DNA of 42,869 nt from CAZNKU01 sp964573775 (GCA_964573775.1 CAZNKU010000009.1:1-42869); one strand, 5' to 3'. Counted from the stretch's first letter, positions 1 to 8,184 are shown. Numbers and translations: made by a program. Notes: generated from the sequence alone by a model not told the origin.

Positions 1-52
1 CGAAGACACTAGATCCTAAGTCTAGCGCGTCTGCCAATTCCGCCACATCCGC
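1..52 (-). tRNA. tRNA-Leu (anticodon UAG), 3' part cut off by window edge
   Basis: Read on the minus strand the molecule begins GCGGATGTGGCGGAATTGG, the usual start of a bacterial tRNA-Leu with its A-box. The anticodon arm CTAGA-CTTAGGA-TCTAG gives anticodon TAG. The sequence then enters the long variable arm and leaves the window at base 1, so the T arm and acceptor 3' strand are not visible. The type and anticodon are read directly; completeness cannot be judged. Confidence 0.93.
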
Positions 53-133
53 AAGCGACTAATAAATAATAACATTTTTTTTTTGATTTGTCAATAGTTT
101 TTTTAAAATTCTTTTAAAATTAGTTATTTTAAA

Positions 134-196
134 AGAAGGAACACAGTGTGTTCCCTCAATAATTCTTCATTTTGCATGCTTAATTCTTAATTATTT
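134..196. repeat. MITE-like dispersed repeat, partial copy (R1)
   Basis: This stretch carries the GGAACACA/TGTGTTCC hairpin (138-154) followed by an AATTCTTCAT-type end. The same parts recur in the copies near 7893, 8663, 16578, 19541, 25281, 34832 and 35340. It overlaps the last codons of the desulfurase-like gene, so the repeat may supply that protein's C-terminal residues. Confidence 0.6.
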
Positions 197-1292
197 TGTA
201 TATTGCATCCACAGCATAATCAATATGACTTTTTGTGTTAAAACAACCAACACTAAGTCTTGCAAGACCGTCTGTGCCCAAAGACTTATGTGCAAGAGGT
301 GCACAGTGCAAGCCTCCGCGTGTGGCAATGCCCATATTATCAAGCATATTGCAAAGGGATACGCTGTCCGCCCCCTCAACGGAAAAGCTTACAATTCCCA
401 CTCTGTCTGCACCGCCGTAAAGGGTTATTTTATCCATGTTGTAAAGCCCCTGCAAAAGGCGTTCTGTAAGCATTTGCTCGTGCTGTCTTATGGCGTTGGG
501 CGTATTTTTGATAACATATCTTACACCCTCTGTAAGCCCTGCTATACCTGCAATGTTAAGTGTTCCGCTTTCAAACCTGTCGGGCAAAAAGTCGGGCTGT
601 TCAGCACTTTCTGAAACCGACCCTGTTCCGCCATACATAATGGGTGAAAGATTTACTTTCGGCGATACATAAAGACCACCTGTACCCGTCGGACCCATAA
701 GCATTTTGTGTCCTGCAAAGGCAAGCATATCTATATTATCCCTTTTTACATCTATATCAAGCACACCTGCACTTTGTGCACCGTCTACCAAAAATGTAAT
801 ATTACGGCTTTTGGCAAATGCACCTATTTCACTTATGGGATTTACCGTACCCACAACATTTGATGCGTGTGTTACCACAATAAGCTTTGTGTTTGGCTTT
901 ACGGCATTTTTTATACTTTCCACCGACACATATCCCGTAGGGTCAGGCTCTGCAACGGTAAAGGAACAACCGCTGTTTGCAACAGGGCGGTATACGGAAT
1001 TATGCTCCATACCGCTTATTACAATGTGCATTCCAGGTTTTACAAATCCGCCTATTGCTATATTAAGAGCCATAGTGGTGTTAAGCGTGAAAATAATATT
1101 TTCTGGCTTTTCAATGTTAAAAAGCTTTGCAATAAGCTCACGGCATTCATATACCTTGTTTCCTGCATTAAGTGACAGCTTGTGGCCGCCTCTTCCTGGA
1201 TTTGCACTGTATTTGTTAAGCCACATATTGCAGGCGTTTACAACAGCATAAGGTTTTATAAGGGTGGTTGCCGCATTGTCAAGATATATCAT
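180..1292 (-). CDS. Cysteine desulfurase-like PLP aminotransferase (class V)
   Basis: This 370-residue fold-type I PLP enzyme resembles cysteine desulfurases and selenocysteine lyases. Visible hallmarks are the N-terminal YLDNAATT, His97 (EHNS), Asp170 in VDGAQSAG, the PLP Schiff-base lysine Lys196 in FAGHKMLMGPTG, and a candidate catalytic Cys330 in RGGLHCAPLAHK, placed like the SufS-type cysteine. The ATG has a good AAAGGAG site. It lies 11 bases after the DUF3343 gene, so the two form an operon; DUF3343 is described as a putative Se/S carrier, which suggests sulfur or selenium transfer rather than general Fe-S assembly. It is closest in form to the TIGR01977-type subfamily. The exact substrate is not shown by sequence. 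Confidence 0.9.
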   Translation of the reverse strand: MIYLDNAATTLIKPYAVVNACNMWLNKYSANPGRGGHKLSLNAGNKVYECRELIAKLFNIEKPENIIFTLNTTMALNIAIGGFVKPGMHIVISGMEHNSVYRPVANSGCSFTVAEPDPTGYVSVESIKNAVKPNTKLIVVTHASNVVGTVNPISEIGAFAKSRNITFLVDGAQSAGVLDIDVKRDNIDMLAFAGHKMLMGPTGTGGLYVSPKVNLSPIMYGGTGSVSESAEQPDFLPDRFESGTLNIAGIAGLTEGVRYVIKNTPNAIRQHEQMLTERLLQGLYNMDKITLYGGADRVGIVSFSVEGADSVSLCNMLDNMGIATRGGLHCAPLAHKSLGTDGLARLSVGCFNTKSHIDYAVDAIYKIIKN

Positions 1293-1303
1293 AAAAATCT
1301 CCT

Positions 1304-1555
1304 TTAATAAACTACTTCCTCATAAATATTTTCATCCGTTTTTTTATACAGTCCCTTTATATTTACTCCGTATTCTGCGGAGGCTTCTATAATTTCTACA
1401 GCCTTTTCAAAACTGTCTACCTCAAGGCAATATGAACAGCTTGCGCCTGAAATTTTCGAAGGTGTGTGCATAACGGTTATCTTTTCCCTGTCATATCTGA
1501 ACTTGTTTTTCATTCCCGTAGCAAAAGTAATTGAGTTATATACTATATAATACAT
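1304..1555 (-). CDS. DUF3343 family protein (putative Se/S carrier-like)
   Basis: This 83-residue cytoplasmic protein begins MYYIVYNSITFATGMKN and holds a SYCLEV segment whose cysteine could carry sulfur or selenium. Size, position and sequence style fit DUF3343, described as putative Se/S carrier-like. A strong GGGAGGTG site precedes the ATG. It is the first gene of a two-gene operon with the desulfurase-like enzyme, whose persulfide or selenide it may accept; that partner relationship is inferred from context. Confidence 0.78.
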   Translation of the reverse strand: MYYIVYNSITFATGMKNKFRYDREKITVMHTPSKISGASCSYCLEVDSFEKAVEIIEASAEYGVNIKGLYKKTDENIYEEVVY

Positions 1556-1707
1556 TCAGACACCTCCCAAGTACATACTCATTTTATAATATGTTTTGGG
1601 CGGTTTGTTTGTACCTTTTTGTCGAAGGTGTTTTAATTAATATTATTAAAATATATGCCCCGATAAATAAAATATAAGCAAATATACACAAAAATTTATA
1701 AATATAC

Positions 1708-1736
1708 TTGATAAATAAAGGAATTTGTGGTATTAT
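1708..1736 (+). promoter_or_regulatory. Sigma-A type promoter for hom operon
   Basis: TTGATA (1708-1713) and TATTAT (1731-1736) are separated by 17 bases, with the hom start codon about 64 bases further on. An alternative -10, TATAAT, lies just downstream at about 1739-1744. No T-box or other leader structure was recognised before hom. Confidence 0.6.
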
Positions 1737-1799
1737 TCTATAATGTATTGGTGTAAGTTTGCGTGTATAAGTGGGTACACGGTTAAATAGGAGGATATT

Positions 1800-3011
1800 A
1801 TGATAAACGTAGCAGTATTGGGCTTCGGTACAGTTGGCTCCGGAGTAGTAGAAATTATTAACAACAAAGACTTTTCCAAAAAGACGGGAAAAGACATTAA
1901 CGTAAAAAAGGTGCTGGACATCCGAACCTTCGAGGACAGCCCTTATAAAGACCTTATAACCGCAGATTTTGACAGTATTTTAAATGATGACGAAATCAGC
2001 ATTGTTGTGGAAACAATGGGCGGTACCAATCCTGCATACGACTTTACCAAAAAAAGCTTGCTTGCAGGCAAAAGTGTTGTTACCTCCAATAAGGAATTGG
2101 TTGCAACACACGGCACAGAGCTTCTTAAAATAGCAAGGGAAAAAGGCGTTTGCTATATGTTTGAAGCAAGTGTTGGCGGTGGTATTCCAATTATCAGACC
2201 TTTGGGCAACTGCCTTGCGGCAAATGATATAAACTGGATTATGGGTATCTTAAACGGTACTACAAACTACATCCTTACAAAGATGATTAATGACGGCGAA
2301 AGCTTTGAAAACGCCTTGGCTAATGCACAGGCAAAGGGCTATGCGGAAAGAAATCCTGCGGCAGACGTTGAAGGTACAGATGCCTGCAGAAAAATTGCAA
2401 TTTTAGCTTCACTTGCTTTCGGTAAATTTGTGGACAGCCACGAAATAAAAACAGAGGGTATTACAAATATTTCTTTGGAAGACGTTAAAAATGCACAGAG
2501 CATAGGCTACAGCATTAAGCTTATCGGTCAGTGCAAAAAGGTTGGGGAAGAAGTTTTTGCAAAGGTTTCACCTGTTATGCTTCCGCCTTCTAATGCACTT
2601 TCAGATGTTGAAGGCGTATTCAACGGTATTCTGGTTAACGGCAGTGCTACAGGTGATGTAATGTTCTACGGCAAGGGCGCAGGTAAAATGCCTACTGCAA
2701 GTGCGGTAGTTGCAGACGTTATAGACATCGTTGCCCACAACGGACTTGGTGCTCCGTATTGGGAAGACGGCGGCGTGCTTACAGATGTAAACCCTGATGA
2801 TACAAAGCTTTATGTACGTGTTATCAGTGATAATGCAAAATCTGCTGTTGCAGACATATTCGGTGATGTAGAAGTTCTTAAGGAAGAAGGCAGTGAATAT
2901 GCATTCGTATCGGCGGCAGGTAAGGAATGTGAGCTTAACAAAAAGGCAGATGAGCTTAAAGCTAAATTAGGGGCAGATGCTGTTAAGAACACAATTCAGG
3001 TAATATTTTAA
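1800..3011 (+). CDS. hom: Homoserine dehydrogenase
   Basis: Hom reduces aspartate semialdehyde to homoserine with NAD(P)H, at the branch to threonine and methionine. The 403-residue protein has the N-terminal nucleotide-binding loop LGFGTVGSGVV, the catalytic-domain signature GILNGTTNYIL, and DVEGTDACRK near residues 190-200. A C-terminal ACT domain begins around KLYVRVIS (about residue 335) and is the likely site of threonine feedback. AGGAGG precedes the ATG. It is the first gene of hom-thrB-lysC, with 25 bases to thrB. Length is normal for the short monofunctional form. Confidence 0.97.
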   Translation: MINVAVLGFGTVGSGVVEIINNKDFSKKTGKDINVKKVLDIRTFEDSPYKDLITADFDSILNDDEISIVVETMGGTNPAYDFTKKSLLAGKSVVTSNKELVATHGTELLKIAREKGVCYMFEASVGGGIPIIRPLGNCLAANDINWIMGILNGTTNYILTKMINDGESFENALANAQAKGYAERNPAADVEGTDACRKIAILASLAFGKFVDSHEIKTEGITNISLEDVKNAQSIGYSIKLIGQCKKVGEEVFAKVSPVMLPPSNALSDVEGVFNGILVNGSATGDVMFYGKGAGKMPTASAVVADVIDIVAHNGLGAPYWEDGGVLTDVNPDDTKLYVRVISDNAKSAVADIFGDVEVLKEEGSEYAFVSAAGKECELNKKADELKAKLGADAVKNTIQVIF

Positions 3012-3036
3012 TTTTAATTGAACTGGGGGTAAGGCT

Positions 3037-3939
3037 GTGGTAACTGTAAGAGTTCCTGCAACAAGTGCAAATATGGGCAGCGGTTTTGACAGTGTCGGCA
3101 TTGCACTGCAGCTTTATAACACAGTAAGTGCAGAAGAAATCGACAACGGTCTTAAAATAGAGGTTACCGACGAAAGCATTAAGTATATTCCGCTTAATGA
3201 ACGTAACCTTGTGTACAGAGCCATGATGTCCACCTTTGACCGTATTGGCTACAAGCCAAAGGGTATTCACATAGTGCAGACAAACGATGTGCCTGTAACA
3301 AGAGGTATGGGCAGCAGCAGCGCCTGCATTGTAGGCGGTATTATGGCGGCAAATGAAATAGGCAAGGGCAATATGACACAGCAGGATATTATAAATCTTG
3401 CGTCATATTTAGAGGGCCATCCTGACAACGTAACCCCTGCGGTAACAGGCGGTATGGCTGTGGCTGTTAAAAACAGGGGTATTAAATATCTTAATTTTCC
3501 TGTTGACAACAACAAGCTTTCTTTTGCAGTATATATTCCTAATTTTTCTTTAAGAACAAAGGTTGCACGTGCGGCGTTGCCTGAGCTTTTAAGCTACCGT
3601 GACGCAAGCTATAACATAGGCCGTGCGGCATTGCTTACAAGCGCAATGCTTACGGAAAATTACGACCTTCTGGCAACTGCCCTGCAGGACAGACTGCATC
3701 AGTATTACCGTAAAAGGTTAATAGGCGGGTCATCAAAAATTTTCTACGAGGCAGAAAAGTGCGGTGCAATAGGCACTTATATAAGCGGCTCAGGGTCGGC
3801 ACTTGTATCCATTGTCAAAAAGGAAGATGAAGAACGTTTTTATTCACAAATGAATAATTATATAACAAATAATTTCAGAAACTGGCAGTTTAATTATGTA
3901 CCTGTGGACAACGATGGTGCAAAAATTGAATGCCTATGA
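3037..3939 (+). CDS. thrB: Homoserine kinase
   Basis: ThrB phosphorylates homoserine to O-phosphohomoserine for threonine synthase. The 300-residue protein is a GHMP kinase: the N-terminal RVPATSANMGSGFDS is family-typical, and the ATP loop reads TRGMGSSSACIVGG at about residues 88-101. A C-terminal GHMP motif is visible in YISGSGSALVSIV. The start is GTG with a GGGGGTAAGG site just upstream; no better ATG is available. It sits between hom and lysC in one transcription unit. Threonine synthase itself is not in the window. Confidence 0.96.
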   Translation: MVTVRVPATSANMGSGFDSVGIALQLYNTVSAEEIDNGLKIEVTDESIKYIPLNERNLVYRAMMSTFDRIGYKPKGIHIVQTNDVPVTRGMGSSSACIVGGIMAANEIGKGNMTQQDIINLASYLEGHPDNVTPAVTGGMAVAVKNRGIKYLNFPVDNNKLSFAVYIPNFSLRTKVARAALPELLSYRDASYNIGRAALLTSAMLTENYDLLATALQDRLHQYYRKRLIGGSSKIFYEAEKCGAIGTYISGSGSALVSIVKKEDEERFYSQMNNYITNNFRNWQFNYVPVDNDGAKIECL

Positions 3940-3952
3940 GGGAGAGATATAA

Positions 3953-5170
3953 ATGAGTTTAATTGTACAAAAGTTTGGAGGAAGTTCTGTTGCAGATGCA
4001 CAGAAGGTAGAAAACGTTGCCAGACGTGTAACAGACACCTACAAGGAAGGGAATTCCGTTGTGGTTGTAGTTTCCGCTCAGGGCGATACAACAGACGACT
4101 TTTTGGATAAAGCGGCTGAAATCAACGACGCTCCTTCCAAAAGAGAAATGGATGTGCTTTTATCAGCAGGTGAACAGATTTCAATGTCATTGCTTGCTAT
4201 GGCTATCCAGAAGCTTGGCTACCCTGTAATTTCACTTACAGGCTGGCAGGCAGGTATTAAAACAACAAGTGCTTACAGCGATGCAAGAATCCGCACAATT
4301 GATACAGAGCGTTTGGAACGTGAGCTTGATATGAAGCGTATTGTTATTGTTGCAGGCTTCCAGGGTATCAACAAGTATGATGACATCACAACACTTGGTC
4401 GTGGCGGCAGTGACACAACAGCAGTTGCGTTGGCGGCGGCTTTGCATGCAGATAAATGCGAAATCTACACAGACGTAGACGGTGTTTACACAGCAGACCC
4501 AAGAATAGTTCCCGATGCTAAAAAGCTTACAGACGTTTCTTATGATGAAATGCTTGAGCTTGCAAGCCTTGGTGCAAATGTTCTTCATAACCGTTCAGTA
4601 GAGCTTGCACTTAAATACAACGTAAAGCTTGAAGTAAAATCAAGCTTCCAAAGAGTAGACGGTACAGTCGTTAAGGAGGTAAAAAACGTGGAAAAAATGA
4701 TGGTAAGAGGTGTAGCAAGAGATAATGATGTTGCACGTATTTCAATAGTAGGTATAGACAACACACCCGGTAAGGCATTCAGAGTATTTTCTTTACTTGC
4801 AAAGGCAAATGTTAACGTAGATGTTATTTTGCAGTCAATCGGCAGAAACGATACTAAGGACATTTCCTTCACAGTTGCTGAAAAACAGCTTGAAGATGCA
4901 GTTAAGGTTATTGAAGAAAATCTTGAAACTATCGGTGCTGAATCTGTAGAATACAACAAGGACGTTTCAAAGGTTTCTATCGTTGGTGCAGGTATGATAA
5001 GCACACCCGGAGTTGCTGCAAAAATGTTTGAAGCTTTATATGAAGCTCACATCAACATCAATATGATTTCTACTTCCGAAACAAAGGTTTCTGTACTTAT
5101 CGACCGTGCTGATGCTGAAAATGCAGTTCGTGCAATTCACGCTAAATTTATGAACAATGAGTCAAGATAA
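3953..5170 (+). CDS. lysC: Aspartate kinase with two ACT domains (alpha/beta overlapping type)
   Basis: LysC phosphorylates aspartate, the first step toward lysine, threonine and methionine. The 405-residue protein has the kinase start KFGGSSVAD (residues 8-16), the substrate/ATP region TTLGRGGSDTTAVALAAAL (about 144-162), and two C-terminal ACT domains beginning at about residues 260 and 340. It has the size and layout of Bacillus subtilis aspartokinase II, whose regulatory beta subunit is made from an internal in-frame start; a matching internal ribosome site is visible here at 4674-4690. The 3' end overlaps rlmB by 14 bases, implying translational coupling. Which amino acid inhibits it is not readable. 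Confidence 0.96.
   Translation: MSLIVQKFGGSSVADAQKVENVARRVTDTYKEGNSVVVVVSAQGDTTDDFLDKAAEINDAPSKREMDVLLSAGEQISMSLLAMAIQKLGYPVISLTGWQAGIKTTSAYSDARIRTIDTERLERELDMKRIVIVAGFQGINKYDDITTLGRGGSDTTAVALAAALHADKCEIYTDVDGVYTADPRIVPDAKKLTDVSYDEMLELASLGANVLHNRSVELALKYNVKLEVKSSFQRVDGTVVKEVKNVEKMMVRGVARDNDVARISIVGIDNTPGKAFRVFSLLAKANVNVDVILQSIGRNDTKDISFTVAEKQLEDAVKVIEENLETIGAESVEYNKDVSKVSIVGAGMISTPGVAAKMFEALYEAHININMISTSETKVSVLIDRADAENAVRAIHAKFMNNESR
4674..4690 (+). promoter_or_regulatory. Internal ribosome binding site and start for a lysC beta subunit
   Basis: Inside lysC, AGGAGGT (4674-4680) lies 7 bases before an in-frame GTG (4688-4690, codon 246), with in-frame ATG codons at 4697 and 4700. Initiation at the GTG would give a 160-residue protein containing only the ACT domains. 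In B. subtilis LysC the beta subunit starts at nearly the same codon. The motif is seen; use as a start is inferred by homology. Confidence 0.7.
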
Positions 5171-5885
5171 GATAGAGGGCAGAAATCCGGTTACGGAGGC
5201 CATAAAGTCAGGTCGAGAAATCGACAAACTGCTTGTTTCCGCAAAGGAAGGCAGTATAAAGAAAATAGTTGCTATGGCAAAGGAACGTGGCATTGTGGTC
5301 CAGGAGGTTGTGAAGTCCAAACTTGACGAACTTTCCGACACAGGTGCACATCAGGGTGTTATTGCCCTTGTTGCGGCACACAGCTATGCTACCGTTGAGG
5401 ATATTTTGAAAATTGCCGAGGATAAGGGTGAAAGTCCGTTTATCATTTTACTTGATGAAATTACAGACCCTCACAACCTTGGCTCAATTCTTCGTACTGC
5501 TAATGCAGTAGGTGCTCATGGTGTAATTATTCCAAAACGCAGAAGCGTGGGACTTTCAAGCGTAGTTGCCAAAACATCTGCAGGTGCTTTGGAATACACA
5601 CCTGTTGCAAGGGTTACAAACCTTGCACAGACCATAGACAGCTTAAAGGAAAAGGGAGTATGGTTTTACGCTACCCATCAGGATGCAAAGCAGTCCTATA
5701 CAGAAGTGGACTACAAAGGCGGAGTGGGTATTGTTATCGGCAGTGAAGGTCATGGCGTAAGCCGTATTGTTGCCGAAAAGTGCGACTTCCTTATAAGTAT
5801 CCCTATGAAGGGAGAAATTAACTCTCTTAATGCTTCTGTTGCGGCAGGGGTTATTATGTATGAGGCGTTAAGACAAAGGGGCTAA
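5157..5885 (+). CDS. rlmB: TrmH/SpoU-family 23S rRNA 2'-O-methyltransferase (RlmB-like)
   Basis: This SPOUT enzyme probably methylates the ribose of 23S rRNA G2251. The 242 residues comprise an N-terminal substrate-binding domain (EGRNPVTEAIKSGR at the start) and a C-terminal knotted SAM-binding domain with the family motifs LLDEITDPHNLGSILRTA, VIGSEGHGVSR and IPMKGEINSLNASVAAGV. The ATG lies inside the end of lysC (14-base overlap), and the following ACT gene begins 4 bases after its stop. The family is clear; the exact target nucleotide is inferred. Confidence 0.92.
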   Translation: MSQDKIEGRNPVTEAIKSGREIDKLLVSAKEGSIKKIVAMAKERGIVVQEVVKSKLDELSDTGAHQGVIALVAAHSYATVEDILKIAEDKGESPFIILLDEITDPHNLGSILRTANAVGAHGVIIPKRRSVGLSSVVAKTSAGALEYTPVARVTNLAQTIDSLKEKGVWFYATHQDAKQSYTEVDYKGGVGIVIGSEGHGVSRIVAEKCDFLISIPMKGEINSLNASVAAGVIMYEALRQRG

Positions 5886-5889
5886 TATA

Positions 5890-6159
5890 ATGAAAGCAGT
5901 TATTACAGTAATCGGTAACGATAAAGTTGGTATTATTGCAAAAGTTTCTGCACTACTTTCTGAAAGTAATGTTAACATTCTTGACATTACACAGACTATT
6001 ATGCAGGATATTTTTACAATGGTAATGATTACAGATGTTTCGGATGTAAACATCAAGTTTACAGACCTTGTTGATAAGCTTGCGGATTTGGGCAAGGATA
6101 TGGGTTTGGAAATAAGATGTCAGCACGAAGATATCTTTAATTCTATGCACAAAATATAA
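5890..6159 (+). CDS. Small ACT-domain protein (UPF0237 type)
   Basis: These 89 residues form a single ACT domain: MKAVITVIGNDKVGIIAKVS at the start, then ESNVNILDITQTIMQDIFTM with the typical strand-helix-strand layout. There is no enzymatic domain, so it is likely an amino-acid or small-molecule sensor like the UPF0237/GcvR-like family. It sits directly upstream of the UPF0210 gene, and these two families are commonly adjacent, which suggests one sensor-effector pair. The ligand is unknown. Confidence 0.92.
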   Translation: MKAVITVIGNDKVGIIAKVSALLSESNVNILDITQTIMQDIFTMVMITDVSDVNIKFTDLVDKLADLGKDMGLEIRCQHEDIFNSMHKI

Positions 6160-6183
6160 TCATTTGATTTGGGAGTTGCCGAT

Positions 6184-7545
6184 ATGATAAATTACAGCGA
6201 AATTATGGAAACTATCAAGATGATAAGTGAAGAAAATCTTGATATCCGTACTATTACAATGGGTATTTCCCTTATGGATTGTATAGACAGCGATATAAAC
6301 AGGCTGTGCGATAATATATATGACAAGATTACCAAAAGTGCCGAGCACCTTGTTTCAACAGGTGAGGATATTGAGCACAAATACGGTATTCCAATTATAA
6401 ACAAGCGTATTTCCGTTACACCAATTTCTTTGGTGGGCGGTTCATGCAAGAATGCAGATAACTATGTTGAAATAGCAAAGACATTGGATAGAGCCGCAAA
6501 AACAACAGGCGTTAACTTTATAGGCGGTTTTTCCGCTTTGGTACAAAAGGGCTACACACCGGGGGACAAAAAGCTTATTCAGTCCATACCTCAGGCCTTG
6601 GCGGAAACAGAACGTGTATGTTCTTCCGTTAATGTAGGATCTACAAAGGCGGGTATTGATATGGACGCAGTTTACGAAATGGGTAAAATCATAAAACAGA
6701 CTGCAGAGCTTACAAAGGACACAAAGGGCTTTGGCTGTGCAAAACTTGTTGTTTTCTGTAACGCAGTAGAGGACAACCCATTTATGGCAGGTGCTTTTCA
6801 CGGTGTTGGTGAGGCAGACCGCGTTATAAACGTTGGTGTTTCAGGCCCGGGTGTTGTTAAAAAGGCTTTGGAAACTGTTCGCGGTGCAGACTTTAGTGTA
6901 GTTGCAGATACAATTAAGAAAACTGCATTTAAAATTACCCGTATGGGTCAGCTTGTGGCTAAAGAAGCGTCGGAAAGACTTAACGTACCCTTCGGTATAG
7001 TTGACTTATCCCTTGCACCCACACCTGCAATCGGTGACAGTGTTGCTCACATTCTTGAAGAAATGGGCATTGAAAAATGCGGTACTCACGGTACAACTGC
7101 AGCACTTGCACTTTTGAATGATGCAGTTAAAAAGGGCGGTGTTATGGCATCATCTCACGTTGGCGGACTTAGCGGTGCGTTTATCCCTGTTTCAGAAGAT
7201 GCAGGTATGATAGATGCGGCATCCTGCGGTTGCTTAACACTTGAAAAACTAGAGGCTATGACCTGCGTATGCTCCGTTGGTCTTGATATGATAGCTGTTC
7301 CGGGTGATACATCTGCGGAAACTATTACCGCAATTATAGCTGACGAAGCGGCTATCGGTATGATAAACTGTAAAACCACAGCGGTGCGTATTATTCCTGC
7401 ACCTGGCTGTAAGGTTGGCGATATGGTAGAATTCGGCGGACTTTTAGGTACTGCTCCTGTTATGCCTGTTAACGGCTACGGTAGCTGTGACTTTGTAAAA
7501 CGTGGCGGCAGAATTCCTGCGCCAATGCACAGCTTAAGAAACTAA
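6184..7545 (+). CDS. UPF0210 / DUF711 PFL family protein
   Basis: This 453-residue protein starts MINYSEIMETIKMISEENLD and continues with DIRTITMGISL, the characteristic UPF0210 N-terminus. The ATG at 6184 was chosen because GGGAG lies 8 bases upstream; an upstream TTG at 6169 would add only five unconserved residues. Gly-rich segments such as GTHGTTAALALL and SSHVGGLSGAFIPVSEDAGM are conserved in the family. Structural relatives resemble glycyl-radical folds, but the function is not established. It is the last gene before a strong terminator, paired with the ACT protein. Confidence 0.93.
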   Translation: MINYSEIMETIKMISEENLDIRTITMGISLMDCIDSDINRLCDNIYDKITKSAEHLVSTGEDIEHKYGIPIINKRISVTPISLVGGSCKNADNYVEIAKTLDRAAKTTGVNFIGGFSALVQKGYTPGDKKLIQSIPQALAETERVCSSVNVGSTKAGIDMDAVYEMGKIIKQTAELTKDTKGFGCAKLVVFCNAVEDNPFMAGAFHGVGEADRVINVGVSGPGVVKKALETVRGADFSVVADTIKKTAFKITRMGQLVAKEASERLNVPFGIVDLSLAPTPAIGDSVAHILEEMGIEKCGTHGTTAALALLNDAVKKGGVMASSHVGGLSGAFIPVSEDAGMIDAASCGCLTLEKLEAMTCVCSVGLDMIAVPGDTSAETITAIIADEAAIGMINCKTTAVRIIPAPGCKVGDMVEFGGLLGTAPVMPVNGYGSCDFVKRGGRIPAPMHSLRN

Positions 7546-7570
7546 ATCAGTAAAATATATATGTTTTATG

Positions 7571-7606
7571 CAACTCATCCCCTTGTTTAATGGGATGGGT
7601 TGTTTT
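7571..7606 (+). terminator. Intrinsic terminator after UPF0210 gene
   Basis: An 11-bp stem (7571-7581 with 7592-7602, one T-G wobble) closes a 10-base loop and is followed by TTTT. It ends the hom-to-UPF0210 transcription unit. Confidence 0.85.
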
Positions 7607-7892
7607 ATTATCAAACACAAATTTTTCGGCACTCTTTATATATATATATTTAATTATTTATTATATTCTATATATTCTTTATATTCTATATTGTGTTCAT
7701 TTGTTGTTCAACTGTTGTTCGCTTTGTTGGTTGTCTGTTGGTTGTCTGTTGGTTGCACAGTGCCTTTTTAGCACCTCTAAAGCCTTGATATAATCATCAT
7801 TTTCCGTTGGTTAATAATTTTTAATAAAGGGAGCATTTAATTTATAAGTATTATAAAGCTTAATAAGGGTGGCTTTCAATGGCGAGGGTTTT
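7607..7892. other. Gene-free AT-rich stretch with an 11-base tandem repeat
   Basis: No credible gene: possible reading frames lack ribosome sites and are low complexity. It holds TA-rich runs (about 7638-7690) and 2.8 tandem copies of an 11-base unit, TGTTGGTTGTC (7725-7755). Nothing else is recognised. Confidence 0.5.
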
Positions 7893-7950
7893 GAATGAAG
7901 AATTAAGAATGCAGAGTGCAGAGTTATGGAGGAAATGCTTTGCATTTCTT
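7893..7950. repeat. MITE-like dispersed repeat, partial copy (R2)
   Basis: It begins GAATGAAGAATTAAGAATGC and contains the GAAATGCTTTGCATTTC hairpin found in other copies. It lies immediately beyond the terminator of the copy A microprotein. Confidence 0.65.
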
Positions 7951-7954
7951 TGAA

Positions 7955-7988
7955 TAAAAAGGGGAATTCGTATTTCTACGGATTCCCA
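7955..7988 (-). terminator. Intrinsic terminator after microprotein A
   Basis: On the minus strand a 9-bp stem (7979-7987 with 7962-7970, one G-T wobble) is followed by a run of T. It ends the small transcript that starts at the promoter at 8351-8379. Confidence 0.75.
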
Positions 7989-7994
7989 TAATTT

Positions 7995-8132
7995 TTATAT
8001 TTCGTTATTTATATATATTTCTTCCGTTTCTGTTTGTACCTTTTTTATCCTCTCCTTTATATTTTCAAGTTCATTCATAATATCTGTAAGCTCGTTAAAA
8101 AGTTTTGTATACATATCACTTGTTACGTTCAT
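7995..8132 (-). CDS. Coiled-coil microprotein, copy A (45 aa, unrecognised)
   Basis: This 45-residue protein begins MNVTSDMYTKLFNELTD and ends TEEIYINNEI. It has a strong AAGGAGG site before the ATG. It is highly charged and helical, with heptad-like spacing over residues 18-38 (ELENIKERIKKVQTE), and has no signal peptide or membrane segment. It is clearly a paralog of the 48-residue protein at 34881-35027: 22 of 41 aligned residues match, including MYT-LFNE-TD and QxxTEExYIN. The gene stands alone with its own promoter, a structured leader and a terminator on each side. The function is unknown. Conservation between paralogs and the ribosome site argue that it is real. Confidence 0.8.
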   Translation of the reverse strand: MNVTSDMYTKLFNELTDIMNELENIKERIKKVQTETEEIYINNEI

Positions 8133-8150
8133 TGTAATTCCTCCTTATAA

Positions 8151-8184
8151 AATAAAAAGCGTAGCCCCAAAACAGAGACTACGC
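8151..8184 (-). terminator. Attenuator-like terminator between leader RNA A and microprotein A
   Basis: On the minus strand a 10-bp stem (8175-8184 with 8159-8168, including a wobble) is followed by a U-rich tail of 5 or more bases. It lies after the leader RNA and before the ribosome site, so it could either end a separate RNA or control readthrough into the microprotein. A partly competing 7-bp pairing (8171-8177 with 8200-8206) is possible. Confidence 0.8.

Noticed and set aside
1616..1627. TTTTTGTCGAA resembling a Spo0A box upstream of hom
   Set aside because: A single short match in AT-rich DNA without placement relative to a promoter that would support it.
7638..7755. Tandem repeats as a CRISPR array
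   Set aside because: The 11-base units are contiguous without spacers, and no cas gene is present.
7568..7793. Open frames of 67 codons on the plus strand after the UPF0210 gene
   Set aside because: They start inside the terminator, lack a ribosome site and encode low-complexity Tyr/Leu/Cys runs from TA-rich and tandem-repeat DNA.
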